Source: Schlesneria paludicola DSM 18645
GTDB lineage: Bacteria > Planctomycetota > Planctomycetia > Planctomycetales > Planctomycetaceae
NCBI RefSeq assembly: GCF_000255655.1
Contig: NZ_JH636434.1
Span: forward strand, 2,526,613-2,590,612
Direction of reading: 5' to 3'
Length of the DNA: 64,000 nt
In this document: positions 1 through 7,230 of the stretch, one piece after another
Layout of the letters: each line of letters begins with the position of its first letter
Numbering within the stretch: the first letter of the stretch is position 1
Notes under the pieces: generated by a model
Told to the model about the DNA's origin: nothing
Database searches by the model: none
The model's input: only the letters and a program-made list of their open reading frames with translations
Translations under genes and position numbers: made by a program

Positions 1-274
1 GAAAACGTTCGCAACAACTGCGGGAAACTCGAACCACCGCACTGTTCTCAGGCTCAGCCGACCCGGTGGGCGCTTTGGTACTGTTTGGAGCCTCCGACCC
101 GGTGGGCGCTTTGCCGGTGGGCGCTTTGGTATCGTTTGACGAATTTTCGGCCAAATGACGCCGAACTGCGCCTCGAGATACACCCAGCGACTCACAGATT
201 GCACGCTCGGAGAGTCCGTTGTCGTGCAAAGCCTTAATCGAAAAGGACTTGTCCATACTCAGTTGATAAGCCAT
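1..274 (-). CDS. istA: IS21 family transposase (IstA), N-terminal part
   Basis: The minus frame from the ATG at 272-274 is open to the window edge, giving about 91 residues. It begins MAYQLSMDKSFSIKALHDNG and continues into a helix-turn-helix (LSERAICESLGVSRGAVRRH). That is the DNA-binding start of IstA transposases, which cut and join the element ends together with IstB ATPase. Three K-A-P-T-G repeats follow at about residues 52-76; proline-rich linkers of this kind are seen in planctomycete IS21 proteins. The DDE core is outside the window, so activity cannot be judged. Confidence 0.8.
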   Translation of the reverse strand, partial: MAYQLSMDKSFSIKALHDNGLSERAICESLGVSRGAVRRHLAENSSNDTKAPTGKAPTGSEAPNSTKAPTGSAEPENSAVVRVSRSCCERF

Positions 275-394
275 CGTCTTTCCAGTGGTGGGTTTCTACG
301 AAAAGAAACCACTACTGCAAAACAAAAGCCCCTTTGTCTCAACTGGTACCGTTTCAAGCGCCCTTCACTGGTACTGTTTCAGCGCCCACTGACA
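1..394 (-). mobile_element. IS21-family insertion sequence, left end, cut by the window edge
   Basis: The outer end lies at 394 and reads TGTCAGTGGGCGCTGAAACA on the minus strand. Two imperfect direct repeats of about 21 bp (342-363 and 367-388, each holding ACTGGTA and GTTTC) sit just inside it; several such repeats at each terminus are typical of IS21 ends. An istA-like gene starts at 274 and runs off the window. The element interrupts a membrane-protein gene at 395. The second end and the istB helper gene lie outside the window. Confidence 0.8.
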
Positions 395-694
395 AAACGT
401 AATCTCAAGCGGGAGTAGTAATGCAAGAATGCCAATACCGAGCTCGCAGAAGCCATACCACAGCAAATGATTGTGAATTCGGGAACTCACAAGTTGCCCC
501 GCACTAGCGCCAAGCCCTAAGCCCAATAGGAACGCGGACACTACGGACGCGAGCGCAAACGTCGAGCTACCCCAGACGTGAGAAAACATTTTGAACCAAA
601 GCACTTCATACGATAGCCCGGCGGCGCCAGAGACGAAAAAGAGCAGAAAGAGGATAAGCGAATTGGCGGATCTTGTGGATTGAACGCCGCGCAT
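395..694 (-). pseudogene. Spermidine-synthase-like polytopic membrane protein, 5' part, cut off by the IS21 insertion
   Basis: From the ATG at 692-694 the minus frame encodes about 100 residues with FFVSGAAGLSYEVLWFKMF followed by hydrophobic helices. This is the usual first segment of fused membrane/spermidine-synthase-like proteins common in planctomycetes. After L-L-L-P-L-E-I-T-F the frame runs straight into the IS21 terminus at 394 and stops within the element at 365, so the remaining helices and the aminopropyltransferase-like domain are separated from the promoter. The gene is therefore broken in this strain unless the IS excises. Upstream codons to 847 are open but look non-coding. Confidence 0.7.
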
Positions 695-1228
695 GAGATC
701 ACACTCACTGTTGGACTTGGAGGAAAGGTGAGGCGAAAGGCTTGAAATCAGCAAGACAAAAAGGGAACTAATGTTCTTGCGGTTTTCGGAGCAAGGATGA
801 CACTCGATCTCAGTGCATAACAGCTCCTCGCAAATTTTTGTAGACAAAACTATCGAAACGTTGATTGATATCTTGGTCTCCGAAGAACAATCCGAGCGAC
901 CTCTGGGTGACCAGGTGGCAGACTCCGACGGGCTTCGCGGGGCAATGAATCAGCGTGGCATCAAGCAAATCACACCTCATTGAACTCGTCGAAAAAGGCT
1001 GGCATCGACAGGCGGTCGAAAAACTGCGTCGCAACAAGCATCGCTGAAGGATCGAACGAACAATCAGCTGGTGCGGATATCAACGGCATCCACTGGATTG
1101 CCGCCACGCCGTCGCCCCCCCCAAAAGTGCCTGATGCTCGGCTCAAAATCGCGTTGCAATTGCATCTACGTGGAGGAGGCGAATTCGCGACCATGAAAAC
1201 AAGGAGTCCCCTTGGGAGCCCCTTGAAC
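695..1228. other. Intergenic stretch without a recognised gene
   Basis: Short ORFs exist on both strands (for example 810-1037 minus and 980-1288 plus) but none has a ribosome site or a recognisable domain. The stretch separates the IS-broken membrane gene from the secreted protein gene at 1229. Confidence 0.4.
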
Positions 1229-2347
1229 TCAACTCAACACGCGACAAGCAATACGCCGGAAAAACCATCCGAGAGTCCCTGCAATTAGCCCTCCGAGAAA
1301 GAAGGCAATCGGCGTCCCCAAGCGTGACCACGACGCAACGTCAGAACGGCCTTGGGATGAGCGAATAAGCCGCCTAGCCCATTCCTTAAGCGATTGAGCA
1401 TGACACTGCTCGCCCTCTGTAACGAGGGAATATTGATCGTCGTTAATTCTTTGGATAACTCCCGGAAGGGTGATGTCCGCCAACGCCAGAATACTGGCAT
1501 CGTCATTTGCTCGGACACTGTCGATTTTAAAATGAAGATGATTGAGGTGCCGAAGCCGCCCCTCTGGCGATTGCGCGGTGTAATCAAATGCGATCGTGCG
1601 TATCGACATTGGTATCTGGGCACCATCGCGAACGTCGCGATACTCATCGAACTCAACAGTCAATGCCAGAGCGCCGGTAGGTACATCATAGAGTTCGCGA
1701 CGTCGAACAAGACCTCCATGATCCGAATCCACCCAAAGCACATCGACATGCGGGATTTCGATCACATCACAGTTGCGACCACCAATAACTTCCTGCTCGT
1801 CTCGGAGAGCGTAATCAGCATCGGCCGCGACCTCTTCAATTGAACGCTTATGGCCGTACATTTCGTGCTCTGCCACATCTAGAAATGGCCACCAACCCAA
1901 CACGAGCATTAATTCGCCAGGTAGACTGTGAAGAAAACTAGGCGACACCGGCGCGGGATACCTGTCGACAACCCGATCCAACGGCCTCAAAACTTGCGTA
2001 CCGTTGGGGCCCACAAATGCGATTTTCCGATATGGATCATCTTCCCACTCCATTGAGTCGTGTTCATGGCCATTATCAAGATAAAAGTGGCCTTGCCTGT
2101 CAGCCGCAATGACGCGACGAACATAGCGGGATGTCGTCACTGGAATCATTGTAGACCTTGCAAACCGATACTCGACATACAACGCGTGACGCTTTTCGTG
2201 CGATTCCAACAACTCCCGCTTCACCCCCGAAACCGTCTTCGGAAATTCTGCACCGTAGCCTGACACTGCCGGGTATCGACCGCAGAGCAACCCGAACAAC
2301 GCGAGAACTGCTGTTCGGAAGCTCCCACGAAATCTCCCGCAAACCAT
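1229..2347 (-). CDS. Secreted LolA-like protein with C-terminal membrane anchor
   Basis: The ATG at 2345-2347 was chosen over one nine codons upstream because GGAGAGGGGAGG lies just before it. The 372-residue product has an N-terminal signal segment (about residues 12-32), a beta-rich middle and a C-terminal hydrophobic helix (about 345-362) followed by arginines, so the body should be periplasmic and tethered. A middle segment (D-x-D-x-G-G-L-V-R-R-R-E-L-Y-D) resembles the LolA-like secreted proteins frequent in planctomycetes. The upstream gene at 2521 has the same plan of signal, LolA-like body and C-terminal anchor. The precise function is unknown; a lipoprotein- or ligand-binding shell is only an inference from fold resemblance. 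Confidence 0.7.
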   Translation of the reverse strand: MVCGRFRGSFRTAVLALFGLLCGRYPAVSGYGAEFPKTVSGVKRELLESHEKRHALYVEYRFARSTMIPVTTSRYVRRVIAADRQGHFYLDNGHEHDSMEWEDDPYRKIAFVGPNGTQVLRPLDRVVDRYPAPVSPSFLHSLPGELMLVLGWWPFLDVAEHEMYGHKRSIEEVAADADYALRDEQEVIGGRNCDVIEIPHVDVLWVDSDHGGLVRRRELYDVPTGALALTVEFDEYRDVRDGAQIPMSIRTIAFDYTAQSPEGRLRHLNHLHFKIDSVRANDDASILALADITLPGVIQRINDDQYSLVTEGEQCHAQSLKEWARRLIRSSQGRSDVASWSRLGTPIAFFLGGLIAGTLGWFFRRIACRVLS

Positions 2348-2520
2348 CGTCCCTCCCCTCTCCTGCCTCGACATGCGAGCTTACAACCCCTACCAACGGC
2401 GCAAGCAACTTCAATGACCGTGCATCAATATTCACTTCGGCTATTATTTGCCGACGTGAATATTGCGTGCGCTCTCTCAGAGTCTTCGCCCCTTGGCCCG
2501 TCCAGCGTTGGAAGAAATGG

Positions 2521-3765
2521 TCATTTCGCGCCGCGTGGATTGCGCCATAGCCAAACTGCAATCGAGATCGCAAAGACCACGTTCAGAGCAATTAGCAAAC
2601 GGGTCGGAGTGAAACCAAGGCCGGAAACCGCTGCCGCCCTGGCCAAGTCGGACGTTTTTGCTGGTACATTGTAAGTAACTGGCGTATCCGCGGTCGCATC
2701 TTTCGCAGTGTAGTCAAACACGGAACCTCCGGGCGCATCGTACCATAGCTCGAAGTCGGAATCCCCGAATGATTTTGGCGTAACCTTCTCGACTGAGTTA
2801 GTGATTCGCTGAATTGGGCTTTGAGCGATGTACGTCGGATGTAAGTCGCTTGCATGAACAAGGGTTTGAATCACCTTCGGAATCCATAAATCTCGATCTG
2901 GAAGTTTAACAAAGTCCTCGCACGAGGAATGGAATAGCAGCTCGCGATTTAGGGTCATCTCCCATTTACTTCTTACCGCGAAGCCAATTGCAGGATCCAG
3001 GGAAAAGCGATAAAGCCGCGTCGGGTTCAGCTCAGATCTTTCTGACAGACGCTGAAGGAGCAGTGACTGTCTCTCCCTGCTCTTACTCGTTCTCAAATGC
3101 GCTACTGCAGCCGTGATTTGATCGGGCGTCATTTTGCGCCTCGACCATGGATCCGGAGCCTCAATCGTCACATCATGCAACCCTCCTGGTTCCGAATCGG
3201 TGCTCCAGGAAATGACTCGGCCCTGCTTTGCAAGGTGCAGGACCAAGGACGATGTGGGCTCGCCGATTTCACGAGGAGATGCCGGTAGATGATATCCGGC
3301 TTCTTCAAAGTATGTCCAAAAGAAATGATTCCTGGATGTGGCCTTCCGCTTCGCCTCACCCAAGCTTCGGTCAACTGTGTCAATCGTCAACAACGACTCC
3401 ACGCCCGACGCAGGGGGACGTCCTGAAAAGAGAATCTTACCGTTGAATGTCGCTTCTCCCGCAATCACTCCACTCGACCCTTGAGTGAGCCTTTGAAAAA
3501 AACGCCGCCCATCAATACGCACCAAGTATGATTCTGGTTCAAGAAACGACGGACTATTCAAAATTTGCAACTCAACCGGAAGATTCGAGGTCTCAGCCAT
3601 AGACACACGCTCCGTAGCAATTATGAGTTCCAACCCATCAAGAGCCTTAGCATGTTTTTCAATCATTTGAGCGGCCCCTTCAGGGACCACACCAGAGGCT
3701 GGCGCCACTTCTGCCTGGTGCCACACAGTGGTAAGAAACACCACAAACGCGACACTATTCAACAT
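2521..3765 (-). CDS. Secreted LolA-like protein with C-terminal membrane anchor
   Basis: 414 residues. The start has AGAGGTG four bases upstream. A short signal peptide (about 1-20) leads a beta-rich body containing L-D-P-A-I-G-F-A-V-R-S-K-W and, about 25 residues on, F-V-K-L-P-D-R-D-L-W-I-P. These two signatures recur in planctomycete LolA-like proteins. A hydrophobic helix at about 389-407 ends in R-N-P-R-G-A-K, so the protein is probably tethered with its body outside the cytoplasm. It lies between the C39-like pair and the similarly built gene at 1229 on the same strand, which suggests a shared envelope task. No catalytic residues can be named. Confidence 0.7.
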   Translation of the reverse strand: MLNSVAFVVFLTTVWHQAEVAPASGVVPEGAAQMIEKHAKALDGLELIIATERVSMAETSNLPVELQILNSPSFLEPESYLVRIDGRRFFQRLTQGSSGVIAGEATFNGKILFSGRPPASGVESLLTIDTVDRSLGEAKRKATSRNHFFWTYFEEAGYHLPASPREIGEPTSSLVLHLAKQGRVISWSTDSEPGGLHDVTIEAPDPWSRRKMTPDQITAAVAHLRTSKSRERQSLLLQRLSERSELNPTRLYRFSLDPAIGFAVRSKWEMTLNRELLFHSSCEDFVKLPDRDLWIPKVIQTLVHASDLHPTYIAQSPIQRITNSVEKVTPKSFGDSDFELWYDAPGGSVFDYTAKDATADTPVTYNVPAKTSDLARAAAVSGLGFTPTRLLIALNVVFAISIAVWLWRNPRGAK

Positions 3766-4041
3766 AATACACCTCTGACCTATTTCTATATTTTGTATGA
3801 ATTTCTCAACAGCGGCTAGCTACAATCGCTAGCTACCAGACTCAAGACTGCACCGAAATGAAGGGCTTTCACGACAAGTGAGTCTCAGCGTAAAAAAACA
3901 CACACCCTACTTCTGAAAGACGCATTTCCAGATGCATTGGCTTAGACACGGCGACTCTCTATAGCACGATGCATTCACTCACGACTCGTTCCGAAAGCAG
4001 TTTCATGACGCAGGAAACCCAAAGATCTGCGCCAACTCGTT

Positions 4042-4659
4042 TCACTCCCCACAGCAGACTGCGTCCCCTGTCATCCGTTCCGAATTCAACACAGTGGCAG
4101 CCTTCTTTTTACAGCGAGACAAAAACCCAAACGAACAAACAATCCCGAATGCAATGCATAAGCCAGAAATAAGAGCGGAATCGTAAGCATACGGCTCTGA
4201 TACGAGCGCATGGCCGGACCAACGAAGCCTGAATTCATCTTCTGTAAACACCCCTACAGTCATCCAACCAGCTGTAACCACCGTCACTTGATCGGGCCGT
4301 GCATACAAGACAACAGCGAAATACCCAGTCGACTGAAAGCCATCTCTCAGCAGAACAACTGATGGCTGGTGCAATGAGCATAGCTCTGAAAACGTAAGCG
4401 TTCGAAGCACCGTGCTTAGCCCCATTGAATGGCAGAGTCGCCTGACCTCCCCAAAGGTGGAATCCCCTCCCCCCTGCACAGGGAGCGCAGAGTGAGGTTG
4501 ATCCCTGCCGAGACCATCAGACAGTGACGCCATCAGCCAGGCCGCATTGATTGCGTCCCTGGATGCACCCCTAAGCTCTGGAGGCCGCGCACTTCCGTTC
4601 GAAGGGAAAACACCGCTTGCAGCTCCCGCGATCAAGGCAAATGTGATTAAGAATCGCAT
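4042..4659 (-). CDS. C39-peptidase-like protein lacking catalytic residues, membrane anchored
   Basis: The start at 4659 has AGGGGG upstream and opens a signal peptide (MRFLITFALIAGAASG). The 205-residue product aligns by eye along its whole length with the neighbouring C39-like protein: -INAAW- matches -PRAAW-, P-S-V-V-L-L matches P-S-I-A-L-L, and W-S-G-H-A-L-V matches W-T-G-H-C-I-L. Where the neighbour has the Cys of C-G-P this protein has Asp35, and where it has the His of H-F-G-H-F it has Tyr113. It should therefore be catalytically dead if the fold is kept. A C-terminal hydrophobic helix (about 162-180) follows. The gene lies 17 bases downstream of the intact paralogue, so the two are probably co-transcribed. 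A role as partner or substrate holder is inference. Confidence 0.7.
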   Translation of the reverse strand: MRFLITFALIAGAASGVFPSNGSARPPELRGASRDAINAAWLMASLSDGLGRDQPHSALPVQGGGDSTFGEVRRLCHSMGLSTVLRTLTFSELCSLHQPSVVLLRDGFQSTGYFAVVLYARPDQVTVVTAGWMTVGVFTEDEFRLRWSGHALVSEPYAYDSALISGLCIAFGIVCSFGFLSRCKKKAATVLNSERMTGDAVCCGE

Positions 4660-4676
4660 CAATGGCCCCCTTCGGG

Positions 4677-5267
4677 CTAACGACGGAAACAAATGTATGC
4701 CAGGCCAATAATGTTCGTCAGAATACACAGACAAAGCACGCGACGCTCGGGAACCACTCTTGGCGACCTTAATATGCAATGCCCAGTCCAGTGGTCCGAA
4801 AAAAAACGCCATGTCCATCTTTCTTTCCTGCCCACCTGCGGCTCTATGACTGTTACGCCGTCCTCGTCGCTCGCAACAACAACGACGAAATGGCCAAAGT
4901 GATCTGTAACAGTCGCCGGAGCCAACAGCGCAATTGATGGACAGTTTTCTTTCGTGAGATCACTCGGGCTTAAACATCGAGCCTCACAACTGATTCCCTT
5001 TGAATTCAGAAATTCGACAAGCTCACGCAACGACACCGCATCAGGCTGTTTTTCAAAAAGGGCCATCGTGGCATCATGCCCCAAGGAAACGCCACAACAC
5101 AAGCCGAAGGCCCAAGCAGCGCGAGGTCCACAGCGCATGCGAAGCGATTCGGCATGCGCCTTGCGGCTTGCCGGTTCATCTGCTGAATGAGAACAGGCCC
5201 CCTTCGAGCCCGTCAGCGTAAGAAAGGCCACAACGACAATAACAACAATGGCACACGGCCGATACAT
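4677..5267 (-). CDS. C39-like cysteine peptidase with signal peptide and C-terminal membrane anchor
   Basis: The start at 5267 was chosen because GAGG lies seven bases before it; an in-frame ATG two codons upstream is possible. The 196-residue protein has a hydrophobic N-terminal export segment (about 6-20). A papain-like C39 domain follows, with Cys46 in M-R-C-G-P-R-A-A-W, His123 or His126 in D-H-F-G-H-F-V-V-V-V, and E-P near residue 142 where C39 enzymes usually carry Asp/Asn-Pro. A C-terminal helix lies at about 177-194. Classical C39 domains cleave after Gly-Gly leaders on the cytoplasmic face of ABC exporters; here there is no ABC part and the topology places the domain outside the membrane. 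The gene upstream encodes a secreted cysteine-rich peptide with Gly-Gly, a plausible substrate (inference). Confidence 0.75.
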   Translation of the reverse strand: MYRPCAIVVIVVVAFLTLTGSKGACSHSADEPASRKAHAESLRMRCGPRAAWAFGLCCGVSLGHDATMALFEKQPDAVSLRELVEFLNSKGISCEARCLSPSDLTKENCPSIALLAPATVTDHFGHFVVVVASDEDGVTVIEPQVGRKERWTWRFFSDHWTGHCILRSPRVVPERRVLCLCILTNIIGLAYICFRR

Positions 5268-5615
5268 TATCATACCTCGCTTGCGCGACTTGCTTGTTGT
5301 ACTCGTGCACGGGTGGCGCTGATCGCGAATCTCGACCGCAGAGATCAATTGAGATCTCGCCAGTAGGCACTATCGCCGCCCCCTGACGCCAACACTACGC
5401 ACTTTGAGCCCCTGCATTCCGACCTGACGTGAAAACTAGCCCAAAACGAAACTCAATAGCGCCGCCGAGCTGCATCTCGGCCCTTGTTGAGTCCATCCGT
5501 GAACCACGAACCACCTTTCAAGCGCTGAGCCAAAAAGCCTCCACCCCGACGATATCGAGGAGGAGACCCGCGACTTAACTTCGAATAGCGTAAAGTCAAA
5601 TCGATCCGCAATCAG
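5268..5615. other. Intergenic stretch between the Cys-rich peptide and the C39-like gene
   Basis: 348 bases without a convincing gene. A short hairpin (GCCGAG at 5464-5469, CTCGGC at 5476-5481) could act as a weak attenuator or terminator on the minus strand; there is no strong T tract. A 33-codon minus frame starting inside this stretch lacks a clear ribosome site. Confidence 0.35.
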
Positions 5616-5909
5616 TTATTGCGCGCATTTCCCGGGCTCGGCATGAAGATCACACAAGTCGGTGATGCATGCGGAACAGGTAGGATCATTCTTGCCCGTT
5701 CCGATCGAGCCGACACAATTTGCGAGCCCTTCACACTCGGACATTCTACCGCATTTTGAAGAGACTGCATTTGTGCAGTCGCCTCCTTTCAAGCTCTCCG
5801 CCTCACTCTGGGTCACGCCCCGCCCCGGAAGCTGCGACTGCGTCAGCGTCGCGGACGCAGCAGTCGATGCGATCAACGCCAGAGCACAAAACACTTTTCC
5901 AAGACTCAT
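5616..5909 (-). CDS. Small secreted cysteine-rich peptide with Gly-Gly motif
   Basis: The ATG at 5907-5909 is preceded by GAGGAGGAAGAT, a very strong ribosome site, which favours it over an ATG 11 codons upstream. The 97-residue product has a Sec signal peptide (about 1-20, likely cleaved after A-S-A), an acidic, Ser/Gln-rich spacer ending E-A-E-S-L-K-G-G at residues 36-43, and a 54-residue tail with eight cysteines (45, 53, 59, 65, 78, 81, 86, 95). The spacer resembles a double-glycine leader in which cleavage follows G-G, and a C39-like peptidase is the next gene. No match to a named bacteriocin or toxin is recognised. The eight cysteines suggest four disulfides formed outside the cytoplasm. 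A structural, signalling or antimicrobial role is open. Confidence 0.7.
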   Translation of the reverse strand: MSLGKVFCALALIASTAASATLTQSQLPGRGVTQSEAESLKGGDCTNAVSSKCGRMSECEGLANCVGSIGTGKNDPTCSACITDLCDLHAEPGKCAQ

Positions 5910-5963
5910 ATCTTCCTCCTCTTCAACAACACGAATCGACATTCGTCGCCGAAAGGCACCTGC

Positions 5964-7148
5964 CTATCGATTGGAAGTGAGACGAAGCGATCCGTTAACC
6001 GCCAGCAACGCGTGCGTACATGGGCAAATACCGGGAACAAGATCTCGCTCAGGCATCGAAAGTATCTGGGGAGTAATCCAAAGCAAACCGCTTTTAATGG
6101 TAGATTCAGGAGGCTGTTGATCACGGGGCAGCATCTGCAGCCATTCCAGTAAATGGCCTCCTATGGTCAGCCTTTGCAAGAATGTTGGAGCGGGAGTGGC
6201 AAGCCGTGGACCAGCATTCTCAAAGCCGGACTTCGCCCAGAATGCTGGCCAGGAGCCATCCGGCAACTGTGATTCAACCGCCTCGGCAACACGCATACGC
6301 AGATACTTCTCGAGAATAGACCTCGTATCGTCGCGGAGAATCGCGGACTGACGGTCCACATGCATGATTGTGGTCAGCGCGAGCATTAAGTGTATGCCAC
6401 TACACGATTCGCTCTTCAAAGGCTTGTCAATAAGCGCGCGAGTCAAGTCATCGAAATCAAATCGTTCCTGGTAGCGATTGCTCCAATACAGTTGAGGAGG
6501 AAGATACAGCGCGTATGCAGTCGCCGTCCAAGACAATTCTGATTGCTTAAGATGAAACTCCGCGAGCGATGTTTGCAACAGATCACTAACAGCAAACGCC
6601 CTGCCGTCTTCTCTCTCGGGGCCGATTGCGCATGATAGCGATACACCCATCTGCGCGATCGCGGCGAGGAATTGATCGCGATGTTCGGTTCGATCTCCAC
6701 TCGATGTCTGACGCACCTCAAAGCCTCGCCAGCTATCCTTGAAAACTTCCGCGCCAACATTCAGGCGAATAATACGTCCGGCCTCATCCCGTTCCATCCA
6801 CTCCCTAACGCCAGGCCCAACCATCGTTGAGAGGCGTGTTGCATGCAGTAACGCAGACGTGGATTGCGTTTGAGTTGACGCTGCGGAGACAACTTTCTGC
6901 GCAACTTCTCGAATTTCCTTTTCAGGGATCAGTACTGGTACGAGCTGAGGCTCGAGCGATAAAACCTTCGGCTTCCTTCCAAGAAACGGCGTGACATCTA
7001 CTGCGCGGTTAACGTTGTGCTTCGGCCAGAAATCCCAAAGCCCTAAAAGAATGACTGAACTGGCCGCACCGACAAGGACCGCGTGCCATATTTTCGCTCG
7101 CGGATGCAGCGCGCGGAGAGTGGATGTCGACATCACTGTGCATTCCAT
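5964..7148 (-). CDS. Membrane-anchored helical protein of unknown function
   Basis: 394 residues from 7148; an ATG five codons later (7133) is equally possible because neither has a clear ribosome site. A single hydrophobic helix at about residues 24-41 follows a basic N-terminus, so the rest should lie outside the cytoplasm. The body is mostly helical, with elements such as V-E-S-Q-L-P-D-G-S-W-P-A-F-W and H-L-L-E-W-L-Q-M-L-P. These recall alpha/alpha-barrel proteins (terpene-cyclase or prenyltransferase toroids), but no catalytic D-x-D-D is visible. It sits 54 bases upstream of the cysteine-rich peptide gene and 82 bases downstream of the glycosyltransferase, and is probably co-transcribed with them. 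No function is assigned. Confidence 0.65.
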   Translation of the reverse strand: MECTVMSTSTLRALHPRAKIWHAVLVGAASSVILLGLWDFWPKHNVNRAVDVTPFLGRKPKVLSLEPQLVPVLIPEKEIREVAQKVVSAASTQTQSTSALLHATRLSTMVGPGVREWMERDEAGRIIRLNVGAEVFKDSWRGFEVRQTSSGDRTEHRDQFLAAIAQMGVSLSCAIGPEREDGRAFAVSDLLQTSLAEFHLKQSELSWTATAYALYLPPQLYWSNRYQERFDFDDLTRALIDKPLKSESCSGIHLMLALTTIMHVDRQSAILRDDTRSILEKYLRMRVAEAVESQLPDGSWPAFWAKSGFENAGPRLATPAPTFLQRLTIGGHLLEWLQMLPRDQQPPESTIKSGLLWITPQILSMPERDLVPGICPCTHALLAVNGSLRLTSNR

Positions 7149-7230
7149 CTAAATGACTAAGCTCAAACATCAGGCTACAAACAAGTGCGCCGCTTGAGTT
7201 TTACATTAAACTTTGTACCGACGACTGACA

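Noticed and set aside
51-125. Short repeated GGTGGGCGCTTTG units that could suggest a CRISPR or tandem array
   Set aside because: They are irregular in spacing and encode K-A-P-T-G repeats of the IstA linker.
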